NCBI GenBank assembly: GCA_027619545.1
Contig: JAQCFT010000010.1
Location: forward strand, 1 to 34,144
Reading direction: 5' to 3'
Source of the DNA: Verrucomicrobiota bacterium
Lineage (GTDB): Bacteria > Verrucomicrobiota > Verrucomicrobiia > Limisphaerales > AAA164-E04
DNA: 34,144 nt
Shown: positions 1 through 7,988 of the stretch, piece by piece
Layout: the number at the start of each line of letters is the position of its first letter
Position numbering within the stretch: position 1 is the stretch's first letter
Notes under the pieces: generated by a model
Databases searched by the model: none
What the model saw: the letters and a program-made list of their open reading frames with translations, nothing else
Told to the model about the DNA's origin: nothing
Position numbers and translations under genes: made by a program

Positions 1-1
1 C

Positions 2-70
2 GGTGATTACAGGTATTTCGATTTGGGATTCCGGGTGGTTTGCGAGGTGGACGCGGAGGAGGGGAAGTGA
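2..70 (+). CDS. C-terminal end of a formylglycine-generating-enzyme (SUMF1)-like protein, partial
   Basis: The first bases read in frame 2 as GDYRYFDLGFRVVCEVDAEE followed by GK and a TGA at 68-70. An aromatic-rich segment leading to GFRVV close to the stop is the usual end of the FGE-sulfatase/SUMF1 domain (PF03781), whose members oxidise a sulfatase cysteine to formylglycine or act as related C-type-lectin-fold enzymes. Only about 22 codons are in the window, so catalytic cysteines cannot be checked. In this phylum such proteins often sit beside sulfatases and DUF1501/DUF1553 genes, which fits what follows. The assignment rests on this short motif alone. Confidence 0.55.
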   Translation, partial: GDYRYFDLGFRVVCEVDAEEGK

Positions 71-76
71 ATTATT

Positions 77-82
77 TATAAT
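77..82 (+). promoter_or_regulatory. Possible -10 box ahead of the sialidase-like gene
   Basis: TATAAT lies at 77-82, between the stop of the upstream gene (70) and the ATG at 149. No good -35 hexamer is visible 16-18 nt upstream; the bases there read about CGGAGG. This is therefore only a perfect -10 match in an A/T-rich gap. It may give the sialidase-like gene its own promoter. Confidence 0.3.
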
Positions 83-148
83 GTGCGGAGGATTCCGTAG
101 AGTCAGGCGCAAAGAACAGTTTTTCATGCGCGTTCAAAAGTCAAAACG

Positions 149-1507
149 ATGAGAAAAGATATGATTGGCTCGGGACTGGTTTTGTTAATGGGTATTGCGC
201 TGGCTCTTGTTTCAATGACAACGGTCGTCGCGGAAGATTTAAAGCATGCCATGGAATTGGAACCTCAGGTTTCTTTGGGTGTGAAGGAACCGTTGGTTTT
301 GGATTTGGATCAATTGCCTCCTTACCTGGTAGCGGATGAGAGTTTGGGTATGCTCCATCATCGTGCTTTGCAGGGACAGGTCGTACATGTGGCCAAAGAA
401 GGTGTACGAGGATTGTTTGAGACACGGGCGGTGCGGACTCCGAAAGGCGATTTACTTTTAATGTTTCCAGAGGGAAATCATTATGCCGCAGGCGCCGGGA
501 AAGTGAATGATCTCCTGGCTTACCGTTCCAGTGACAACGGACACACCTGGAAGGGGCCTCGAGTTGCTTTTGATATTGATTATAGTCAGCACGGATTCAT
601 TCCTCTCATTCCCAAAGGGAGCCATCGGATTTACGCATTTGGAACCCAGCCCATTCCCAGCGAGTATAGTCGCGAGAAGGGAAAGTTCGAGAATACACCG
701 ATTGGTTTTCGTTGGTCGGATGACGATGGGTATGCCTGGAGCAAAGCCACGCTGATCAAACCTGTCAACGATCCCGGGTTCCTCGGCATGTCGGTGACGC
801 GTATGACCGAAACGGCCAGCGGCGCGTGGTTGTTGGGATCGCATGCAGCCGACTGGTCCAAACAGCCTTTGGAAACGCATCAATATGTGCTGCGCAGTGA
901 GGACAAGGGCCGGTCATGGGAACTGTTGCCCGGAGTGCGGCCTGATGGATGGTTTGTTCCTGGATTCAAGCGCATGGATGAAGGGCGTCCGATCTGGCTG
1001 CAGGGAAGCGAGGTTTTGTTCATGGTACGCACGCCTGCCGGTCTTATTTGGACGGCGCGTAGTGTTGATGACGGTAAATCATGGTCGGAACCGAAGCCTT
1101 CTTCGCTCGTTCATCCGGATGCGCCTCCCATGGTGTTTCACCTGAGTGACCGGAAAACATTGATCACTTTGTTTCACAATCGCCATGCGGGTACACAATA
1201 CACCGGACTGTCCGGCACGATGGATGGCATGAAGGATCGGTCGGAAATATGGGTGGCACTGTCGGCCGACGGGGGGCGTCATTGGTCGGAGCCCAGGTTC
1301 CTTTTCGCAAATGCAACACGACCCAATCCGGATAAGAACGGTTGGTTCAATCATCAGGTGTCTTACCTGGATGCCGTGATCGACGATGGGATGATTCATA
1401 TTTTTTGTCCGCATCTTTGGAACAGGGCCGTGTATTTGAGCATTCAGGAATCAGATCTGGACAAGCTGCCCACCAAAGAAATGCTTCGGTCGGCTTTGGG
1501 CAATTGA
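149..1507 (+). CDS. Exported BNR/Asp-box sialidase-like protein
   Basis: A 452-residue protein with an N-terminal hydrophobic signal (residues about 6-28). It carries five Asp-box motifs of the S-x-D-x-G-x-x-W type: SSDNGHTW (~127), SDDDGYAW (~190), SEDKGRSW (~248), SVDDGKSW (~305) and SADGGRHW (~372). Regularly spaced Asp boxes mark the six-bladed propeller of the sialidase/neuraminidase superfamily (GH33-like, BNR repeat). An arginine in FETRAVRTPKGD (~91-102) sits where the first of the arginine triad is often found. Members cleave or bind terminal sugars outside the cytoplasm, but many bacterial BNR proteins in this phylum are not proven sialidases, so the substrate is unknown. It heads a run of exported genes on the same strand. 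Confidence 0.8.
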   Translation: MRKDMIGSGLVLLMGIALALVSMTTVVAEDLKHAMELEPQVSLGVKEPLVLDLDQLPPYLVADESLGMLHHRALQGQVVHVAKEGVRGLFETRAVRTPKGDLLLMFPEGNHYAAGAGKVNDLLAYRSSDNGHTWKGPRVAFDIDYSQHGFIPLIPKGSHRIYAFGTQPIPSEYSREKGKFENTPIGFRWSDDDGYAWSKATLIKPVNDPGFLGMSVTRMTETASGAWLLGSHAADWSKQPLETHQYVLRSEDKGRSWELLPGVRPDGWFVPGFKRMDEGRPIWLQGSEVLFMVRTPAGLIWTARSVDDGKSWSEPKPSSLVHPDAPPMVFHLSDRKTLITLFHNRHAGTQYTGLSGTMDGMKDRSEIWVALSADGGRHWSEPRFLFANATRPNPDKNGWFNHQVSYLDAVIDDGMIHIFCPHLWNRAVYLSIQESDLDKLPTKEMLRSALGN

Positions 1508-1632
1508 TGGCTGTGACGACTTTTCTCTTACTGATTGATACTCACACTCGTCCCGTGGGCGGCACTTAAGGCACAAAGCCACAAAGTTGATTTTGGCTTG
1601 ATCGATCTTTCGGCAGGATACAGAATGCACGC

Positions 1633-3843
1633 ATGCTTTCCCTGTTAAAGATGCCTGATTGGTCCGCAGCTTCCTTGCGTTGCGTGCTTGGGTGTTTTTC
1701 GGCTGTATTTTTACTGGGCATAACGGTGGAAGCCGGAAGCAACGAATGGCCTTTTTACCCTCCCCGATCGCTCCCACCGCCTGAGGTGAAAAATGAGCGG
1801 CGGGTGCGGAATGAGATTGATTCCTTTCTTCTTAACACTCTGGAAGCAAACGGGCTTTCCTTTGCTCCGGAGACAGGTCGGCGCACGCTTGTTCGTCGTT
1901 TGTATTTTGATCTTATCGGCTTGCCTCCGACACCCGAACAAATCGAAGCCTTTTTGAAGGATGATCAGCCTCAGGCTTACGAGCGTTTGGTGGATGCCTT
2001 GCTTGAGGATGAACGTTATGGTGAACGTTGGGCGAAGTTTTGGCTGGATCTGGCTCGTTACGCCGATACGGCAGGATATGAGGGGGATCCGGATCTGCCT
2101 CATGCCTGGCGCTATCGGGATTATGTGATTGATTCTCTGAACCGCGACAAGCCTTACGATCAGTTCATCAGGGAACAGATCGCTGGCGATGAATTCAAGG
2201 AAATCATGGGCGCCGGTGAGTTGCCTTTGCCCGAACCCGAACATGTCGTAGCCATGACGTTTCTCAGGCTCGCTCCATTCACAGAACCGCGCGGGGATGA
2301 GACGCGTCATGAGATGCTCAGTGAAATGACTTCCACGGTTGGTTCGGTTTTTCTCGGGCTCACGGTGGGTTGCGCAAAGTGTCACGATCACAAGTATGAC
2401 GGAATTTCCACCAGGGATTTTTACCGGATGAAGGCCTTTTTCAACACCGTGCAATTGATGCCCCCTGAACGTGGCGATGCCTATCAAATAGGGGGATCGC
2501 TGCCTGCTTCCTTCTACCGGGAGGGTGAGGCGGAGTGGGCGGAAGCCAAACGGGTAGAGATTCGGTCCGGACTTGAATCGTTTGAAGCTTTGAAGACCCG
2601 CCTGCGTGTTCGGGCCGAGGCACAGAAGCGTTCGGAATCCGATGCAGATTCCGATGAAAAAGAGGGGGAGAAATTAGACCTCCATGCCTGGATCATGGAT
2701 CCGGAAAATGATTCAATCACCTCCGAGGAACGTCAGCGCTATGAGTATCTGTCGCATCAAGCAGCGTTCGCATCACAACATCTCAAACGATTGGAACCTC
2801 GCGCCATGTCGCTGCGTCATTCCTTTGGTCCTCCATACGAACCGGGGGTGCCTGTTTCCAGGGTCATGATTCGGGGGGAATACGACAAGCCGGGTGAAGA
2901 AGTGTTGGCGGGATTTCCCAGTTGTATCACGGGGCATCAGGAACCGGCCGATATTCGATTGGACCCTTTCAAACGTTGGCCCACCCGGAGCCGGAGAATG
3001 GCCCTGGCGGAATGGATCGCTTCAGCCAAGAATCCCATGACCGCCCGGGTGATGGTGAACCGTCTCTGGATGCATCACTTTGGTCAGGGCATTGTGGCGA
3101 CGCCAAGTGATTTTGGAAAACTCAGCGGAGGTCCTTCGCACCCTGAATTGCTGGATTGGCTGGCGCGGAAGTTTGTCGAAGAGAAGTGGAGCGTCAAGGC
3201 GATGCATCGCATCATGCTCAACTCCTCGGCGTATCGACAAAGTTCGACGGAATTTGATCGTCGTGGTTTGGATCTGGATGCGGACAATCGCTGGCTGGGG
3301 CGTTTTTCACCGCGTCGATTGGAGGCGGAAGCGATACGAGATTCGGTGTTGTTTGTCAGTGGCAGGTTGAATCCCGAAATGTATGGACTGCCCATCTTCC
3401 CTGCCTTGCCGGACGGTATCGAAGAACGCGTCAAGTATTCCAAAAGCAAATGGGCGACGGACACAGGTCCGGAAAGTCGCAAGCGAAGCATTTACATCTA
3501 CCAGCAACGCACATTGACCATGCCTTTCATGCAGAATTTTGACAGTCTGGTTTGCGAGGACACGGTTCCCAAGCGTCAAAAATCTGTGACGCCTTTACAG
3601 TCCCTGGCCATGTATAACGGCAGATTGGTCAATGAGGAAGCAGGGCACTTTGCGAAGCGTTTGATTGATGAAGCACCGTCAGATTCAACGTCGCGACTCG
3701 ATCTGGCTTTTCAATTGGCGTTGGGACGTCTTCCTTCACCTGAAGAGCGATCATCACTGGAGGGGGTTTCCACTTCCGCTGAAGGGTTGAACCGTTTGGC
3801 CCGGATTCTATTTAACACCAGCGAATTTATTTATGTCGATTAG
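1633..3843 (+). CDS. DUF1549/DUF1553 domain protein (planctomycete cytochrome type, lacking the PSCyt1 domain)
   Basis: A 736-residue exported protein; a hydrophobic stretch at about 15-35 is the likely signal peptide. DUF1549 spans roughly 45-260 (LVRRLYFDLIGLPPTPEQI, ERYGERWAKFWLDLARYADT) and ends in a haem-type CAKCH motif near residue 247. DUF1553 spans roughly 440-690 (NPMTARVMVNRLWMHHFGQG, RTLTMPFMQNFD). Most relatives have an extra N-terminal PSCyt1 cytochrome domain with its own CxxCH; here DUF1549 begins almost directly after the signal, so this is the short form. The function of the family is not established; it is assumed to be an extracytoplasmic redox protein paired with DUF1501. 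The stop overlaps the next gene by 11 nt, indicating coupling. Confidence 0.88.
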   Translation: MLSLLKMPDWSAASLRCVLGCFSAVFLLGITVEAGSNEWPFYPPRSLPPPEVKNERRVRNEIDSFLLNTLEANGLSFAPETGRRTLVRRLYFDLIGLPPTPEQIEAFLKDDQPQAYERLVDALLEDERYGERWAKFWLDLARYADTAGYEGDPDLPHAWRYRDYVIDSLNRDKPYDQFIREQIAGDEFKEIMGAGELPLPEPEHVVAMTFLRLAPFTEPRGDETRHEMLSEMTSTVGSVFLGLTVGCAKCHDHKYDGISTRDFYRMKAFFNTVQLMPPERGDAYQIGGSLPASFYREGEAEWAEAKRVEIRSGLESFEALKTRLRVRAEAQKRSESDADSDEKEGEKLDLHAWIMDPENDSITSEERQRYEYLSHQAAFASQHLKRLEPRAMSLRHSFGPPYEPGVPVSRVMIRGEYDKPGEEVLAGFPSCITGHQEPADIRLDPFKRWPTRSRRMALAEWIASAKNPMTARVMVNRLWMHHFGQGIVATPSDFGKLSGGPSHPELLDWLARKFVEEKWSVKAMHRIMLNSSAYRQSSTEFDRRGLDLDADNRWLGRFSPRRLEAEAIRDSVLFVSGRLNPEMYGLPIFPALPDGIEERVKYSKSKWATDTGPESRKRSIYIYQQRTLTMPFMQNFDSLVCEDTVPKRQKSVTPLQSLAMYNGRLVNEEAGHFAKRLIDEAPSDSTSRLDLAFQLALGRLPSPEERSSLEGVSTSAEGLNRLARILFNTSEFIYVD

Positions 3844-5296
3844 GGATCAATCAAGCCAAGGCATCGGACGTCGTGATTTCCTTTCCAGGACATGGAATGG
3901 CATTGGCGCTCTCGGATTGGCTGGTCTGTTGCAGGAGGATCTCCAGGCTCATCGTGAGCCGGGTCTCAGCAGTCCACTGGCACCTAAAATCCAGCATCTT
4001 CCCCGGAAAGCCAAGCATTGCATCTTTTTGTTTATGCAGGGAGGGGTCTCTCAGATGGATTCATTTGAGCACAAACCCATGCTGAGAGAATTGCATGGCA
4101 AACCTCTTACCGGTGACCTTTCCGTGAAGGGGGAATTACAGGGCCGACTTTCCTTTCCTCATGTATGTGTCGGGAGTCCCTTTGAATTCAAACAACACGG
4201 CGACACGGGGCGTTGGCTTTCCGAGTTGTTTCCCAATCTGGCGCGTCGGGTCGATGATCTTGCTTTCATCCATGGTATCAAGACTGACAATCAGAATCAT
4301 GGTCCCTCCACCTATCATGTGACAACCGGCAGTCAATTCCCCGGGAGTCCGTCGGTGGGTTCCTGGATTCAATATGGCCTGGGCACGTCCAATCAGAACA
4401 TGCCGGGTTACATCGTGATCCAGGATCCCCGGGGAGCTCCGTGCAATGGCGCCGCTGTCTGGGCCAATGGTTATCTGCCCGCCGTGCATCAGGGGACCTT
4501 GTTGCGTGATCAGGGGAGTCCGATATTGAATTTACAACCTCCCAAGGGATTGAGCGCGACTCATCAGAGAGAAGAATTTAGATTGATTCGAAATCTCAAT
4601 CAACGTCATCTCGCGCAACGTCCATGGGATTCGGAACTCGAGTCGCGAATTGCCGCCTACGAACTGGCTTTTCGCATGCAGACCGCCGCTCCTGAAGCGG
4701 TGGATTTGTCGGGTGAACCGGAATCCATTCGGCGTCTCTATGGTTTGGATAACGACACCACCGCCGGATTTGGCAGGCAATGTCTGTTGGCACGAAGAAT
4801 GGTAGAACGGGGGGTGCGCTACACTCTGTTGATTCATGGGGTGCAGATCGGGTCCCATAGCTGGGATGATCACAGCAATGTCGAAGGCGGCATGCGCAAA
4901 CACAGTCAGGAAGTGGATCAACCCGTAGCGGCTTTGCTGGAGGATCTGGAGCATCGTGGTTTGCTGGATGAAACCCTTGTGGTATGGGCTTCGGAAATGG
5001 GACGCACCCCATTCGTCAACAGCCCCACCATGCCGAAAACACCTGGACGTGAGCACAATTCTTACGGGTTATGCATGTGGATGGCGGGTGGCGATGTGAA
5101 GGGAGGCGCGACCGCTGGAGAAACTGATCCCTTCAGTCTGCGTTCCGAGGGAGAACCGATCCATATCCGAGACGTTCATGCGACCATTTTGAATTTAATG
5201 GGATTGGAGGACGAGAAGGTGACTTACCGGCATGCGGGGCGCATACGAAAACTGACGGATATTGGCGGTCACATCCTGCACAACATCATTGCTTGA
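3833..5296 (+). CDS. DUF1501 domain protein (alkaline-phosphatase-like fold), Tat-type export signal
   Basis: A 487-residue protein starting inside the 3' end of the DUF1553 gene. The N-terminus carries a twin-arginine motif (GRRDFLSRTWNGIGALGLAG, residues ~12-31). Family hallmarks follow: LFMQGGVSQMDSFEHKP near 64-80, HSWDDHSN in the second half, WASEMGRTPF, and a C-terminal stretch ending in HATILNLMGLEDEKVTYRHA plus GRIRKLTDIGGHIL. DUF1501 (PF07394) is related to sulfatases and phosphatases, but its reaction is not established. The DUF1553-DUF1501 pair is a recurring gene pair in Planctomycetota and Verrucomicrobiota, and the 11-nt overlap here supports joint expression. The next gene begins 7 nt after this stop. 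Confidence 0.88.
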   Translation: MSIRDQSSQGIGRRDFLSRTWNGIGALGLAGLLQEDLQAHREPGLSSPLAPKIQHLPRKAKHCIFLFMQGGVSQMDSFEHKPMLRELHGKPLTGDLSVKGELQGRLSFPHVCVGSPFEFKQHGDTGRWLSELFPNLARRVDDLAFIHGIKTDNQNHGPSTYHVTTGSQFPGSPSVGSWIQYGLGTSNQNMPGYIVIQDPRGAPCNGAAVWANGYLPAVHQGTLLRDQGSPILNLQPPKGLSATHQREEFRLIRNLNQRHLAQRPWDSELESRIAAYELAFRMQTAAPEAVDLSGEPESIRRLYGLDNDTTAGFGRQCLLARRMVERGVRYTLLIHGVQIGSHSWDDHSNVEGGMRKHSQEVDQPVAALLEDLEHRGLLDETLVVWASEMGRTPFVNSPTMPKTPGREHNSYGLCMWMAGGDVKGGATAGETDPFSLRSEGEPIHIRDVHATILNLMGLEDEKVTYRHAGRIRKLTDIGGHILHNIIA

Positions 5297-5303
5297 AGAA
5301 TTC

Positions 5304-7778
5304 ATGAAATCAATTGTCTGTCTGATATGCTCGGGAATCTTTTTTGTTTCATTAATGGGGGATGATTGGCCCCATTTCCTGGGCCCCAACGGGGATACGT
5401 CCATTAACGAAGAAGACATCCAAACCAGTTTTCCTGATTCCGGGTTTCCGCTGCTCTGGAAACGAACCGTCGGAGGCGGTTATTCAGGACCTGCAGTGGT
5501 GGACGGGCGCGTCTTTATCACGGATCGTTTGGCGCAGCCTTACCGACCGGGAAAGGTGGAAGGAAACCCCAACTTCATCCGCGCAGAAATTCCCGGTAAG
5601 GAGAGGGTGCGATGTGTTGACTCTTCCAGCGGCGAATTGATCTGGGAATACGAATATGACTGCCCATACACCACCGTGTTTCCATATGCGATTGGTCCTC
5701 GATGCACGCCAACAGTGGTGGGACGGTACGTGTATACCCTGGGGGCTGAAGGAAATCTGTTCTGTTTCGATGCTTCGGATGGTCGGGTGATATGGTCCAA
5801 GGATTTCAAAACAGACTATGCACTCGACATTCCCGAATGGGGGTGTGCCGCCCACCCGTTGGCTTACAAGGACCTGTTGATTTGCATCGTTGGTGGGGAT
5901 GGTTCCACGGTCGTTGCATTTGATCAAAGAACCGGTGAGGAACGTTGGCGGGCGCTTTCATCCACCAAGCCGGGTTACTGTCCGCCCACGATGGTCGAAA
6001 TCCATGGTTTGGAACAATTGCTCGTATGGCACGGGGATGCCTTGGCTTCACTGGATCCTTCCGATGGAACCCGCCACTGGGATGCGGCGGTCAAACCTCT
6101 TTATGGCATGTCCATTGGTGCGCCGCGCGTGCATGGAGATCTGGTGCACATCATGGGCTACAATAATGTTTCCGCCGCCATCAGAGTAGGTAAGGATCAT
6201 CGCACAGTCGACGTCATCTGGGGTCCAGAACCACACAAAGGAGTTGCAGGTGTACTCAATACCGCCCATCTCGACGGGGAAGGATATCTCTATTCGGCAG
6301 GTGGGCGACGAGATTTTTTCTGTGTCGATATTCGAACCGGTGCACGTGTTTGGCAATCACCGTTGCCCCTGTTAAATCTCCATGGCAAACGTTCGACTGC
6401 CTGGCCTTCCGCGTTTACCTTTCATCATACGCCTTCAAAAAAGACCTTTATATACAACGATCATGGAGAACTCATCAGTGCAGATCTGACTCCCGCAGGT
6501 TACCGTGAGTTGTCGCGCACTCAACTGATCGAACCCACACATCGGGTGGGGGGGCGTTTGCTGGTCTGGTCGGCCCCGGCCTTTGCCAGCGGGCGGATAT
6601 ATCTGCGCAATGATCAGGAAATGCGCTGCTACGATCTTTCCGGCCAGCACCCCGATAACAACTTAGGGGCAGGGCTACTCGACTTGCAATCCGAATTCAT
6701 TGAGCACAACGAGGTCCTTTCACATACGTTCCGATGGGTGCGGGACGGGAAAACGGTTTACGATCATGCCATGGATTCCGGAAGAGAAGGGGACCGGTCT
6801 ATTCTGGAGCAGACGCTCTTTCCCATCTGGTCGATGACAAAGCCTGTCACCAGTGTGGCAGCGATGATTCTATACGAGCGTGGATTACTGAAACTGGACG
6901 CGCCCGTTTCAGAGATGCTTCCGAAACTTGCCGAGTTCCGTGTGCAAAAATCCGCCGATTCGGATCTGACTGAACCTCTTAAACGTCCAATTACCTATCG
7001 AGATCTGCTGCTACACACCTCCGGTATCTATGGCTATGACGGCTCATTTGATGAGGAAGGAACCTGGAAACAGGTGATGGAACTGACGGATCTGGAGGGT
7101 TTGATCGAATTGTTGGCTACAATCCCTCTCCAACACCAACCGGGCGAGCGTTATACTTATGGCCTGAGCACCGCTGTCCTGGGAGCCGCCATCGAGAAAC
7201 TGAGTGGCCAATCTCTGGACCGGTTCTTGAAGGAATCGATCTTCGATCCGCTGGGCATGAAGGATACCAAGTTTTACCTCACCCCAGAGGACCGCCTTCG
7301 ATTCCAACCTTTGCATGTCAAAACCGAGGACGGGTTTCGTCTGGGGACACCCGCCGAGGATGAACTTTACTACGCCCCTGACAGCCAATTATTCCTCGGG
7401 GGGGAAGGGCTGGTTTCTACCATGAATGACTTTGGTCGTTTCTGCCAGATGCTGGTGGATCAGGGACGTGCACCCGATGGGCTGGAGATTCTATCCAAGA
7501 AAACATTGGATGTCATGCTCACGGATCAACTTCAGGATGTCCCGGGATATGGTAGTGCTGACAAGGGCTATGTGCTTGGATTTGGATTCCAGATACTCAA
7601 AGAAAAACGAGGTAACGAAGTCGCTTCTATGGGGAGTTTCGGGTGGAGTGGTTATCACACAACCCATTTCTGGATCGATCCGAAGGAAAAACAATATGGT
7701 CTCTTTATGACCCGACTTTATCCGTTCAATGGTGATATCCTCTCAAAACTCCAGCAAGTGATCTATTCCAGCCAATGA
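5304..7778 (+). CDS. Fusion of a PQQ-type beta-propeller with a beta-lactamase-fold serine hydrolase
   Basis: An 824-residue exported protein. The ATG at 5304 was chosen over an upstream in-frame start at 5262 because it lies 7 nt after the DUF1501 stop and begins a signal peptide (MKSIVCLICSGIFFVSLMG). Residues ~20-445 are a PQQ_2/WD40-like propeller: DDWPHFLGPNGD at the start, then repeated blades such as FCFDASDGRVIWSKD and VVAFDQRTGEERWRA. Residues ~455-824 are a class-C beta-lactamase/esterase fold (PF00144): nucleophile motif SMTK at 510-513 and a YGLS tyrosine motif at 619-622. The halves usually occur as separate genes in this phylum. A DNA deletion joining two genes is possible, but both halves look complete and the frame is open. 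The hydrolase could be an esterase or a peptidase; beta-lactam resistance is not implied. Confidence 0.82.
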   Translation: MKSIVCLICSGIFFVSLMGDDWPHFLGPNGDTSINEEDIQTSFPDSGFPLLWKRTVGGGYSGPAVVDGRVFITDRLAQPYRPGKVEGNPNFIRAEIPGKERVRCVDSSSGELIWEYEYDCPYTTVFPYAIGPRCTPTVVGRYVYTLGAEGNLFCFDASDGRVIWSKDFKTDYALDIPEWGCAAHPLAYKDLLICIVGGDGSTVVAFDQRTGEERWRALSSTKPGYCPPTMVEIHGLEQLLVWHGDALASLDPSDGTRHWDAAVKPLYGMSIGAPRVHGDLVHIMGYNNVSAAIRVGKDHRTVDVIWGPEPHKGVAGVLNTAHLDGEGYLYSAGGRRDFFCVDIRTGARVWQSPLPLLNLHGKRSTAWPSAFTFHHTPSKKTFIYNDHGELISADLTPAGYRELSRTQLIEPTHRVGGRLLVWSAPAFASGRIYLRNDQEMRCYDLSGQHPDNNLGAGLLDLQSEFIEHNEVLSHTFRWVRDGKTVYDHAMDSGREGDRSILEQTLFPIWSMTKPVTSVAAMILYERGLLKLDAPVSEMLPKLAEFRVQKSADSDLTEPLKRPITYRDLLLHTSGIYGYDGSFDEEGTWKQVMELTDLEGLIELLATIPLQHQPGERYTYGLSTAVLGAAIEKLSGQSLDRFLKESIFDPLGMKDTKFYLTPEDRLRFQPLHVKTEDGFRLGTPAEDELYYAPDSQLFLGGEGLVSTMNDFGRFCQMLVDQGRAPDGLEILSKKTLDVMLTDQLQDVPGYGSADKGYVLGFGFQILKEKRGNEVASMGSFGWSGYHTTHFWIDPKEKQYGLFMTRLYPFNGDILSKLQQVIYSSQ

Positions 7779-7819
7779 GAAAGGTCTCATGAATTACCTC
7801 CTTAACGATCTTCAACGTC

Positions 7820-7858
7820 TTACTACGCACCTTCAATCCCCAAATAGTGCCGTAGTAA
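7820..7858. repeat. Inverted repeat with 8-bp perfect arms
   Basis: TTACTACG at 7820-7827 is the exact reverse complement of CGTAGTAA at 7851-7858. The adjacent bases CAC (7828-7830) and GTG (7847-7849) extend the pairing with a one-base bulge. An A-run follows on the plus strand, so in neither direction is there a T-run after the stem. It is thus not a classical terminator; an operator or an RNA structure upstream of the DUF1552 gene are alternatives. Confidence 0.45.
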
Positions 7859-7882
7859 AAAAAAGGTTGTTTTGCATGGTAT

Positions 7883-7904
7883 CATCACGAGGTGATGTTA
7901 TTTT
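7883..7904 (+). terminator. Candidate rho-independent terminator of the first gene group
   Basis: CATCAC at 7883-7888 pairs perfectly with GTGATG at 7892-7897 across a GAG loop and is followed by TTATTTT. It lies about 105 nt after the stop of the propeller/beta-lactamase gene. The stem is short and the T-tract is interrupted, so strength is uncertain. Confidence 0.4.
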
Positions 7905-7988
7905 GCCAACCATTCACTATGAATATGCACCCACATCAGCAAAGAGGCGTTCCATGTCGATGGCGTCGTGAAGCAAATGCAAGTAGCC

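Larger units (their letters stand above)
7779..7988 (+). other. Intergenic region with two inverted repeats, no convincing gene
   Basis: A 210-bp gap between the fusion protein and the DUF1552 gene. A 60-codon ORF starting at 7789 has no recognisable domain, export signal or coding pattern and is not called. The gap contains an inverted repeat at 7820-7858 and a terminator-like hairpin at 7883-7904, described separately. Confidence 0.5.

Noticed and set aside
1711-2487. A 258-codon minus-strand ORF inside the DUF1553 gene
   Set aside because: Antisense shadow; the plus-strand frame carries clear family motifs throughout.
6831-6842. SMTK motif as evidence for antibiotic resistance
   Set aside because: The class-C fold is shared with esterases and peptidases; the fusion and context do not point to beta-lactam hydrolysis.
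7796-7804. ACCTCCTTA, identical to the 16S rRNA 3' end
   Set aside because: A nine-base match with no other rRNA sequence nearby is expected by chance.
7789-7971. A 60-codon plus-strand ORF in the intergenic gap
   Set aside because: It crosses both inverted repeats, has no signal, domain or ribosome site, and ends at the next gene's start region.
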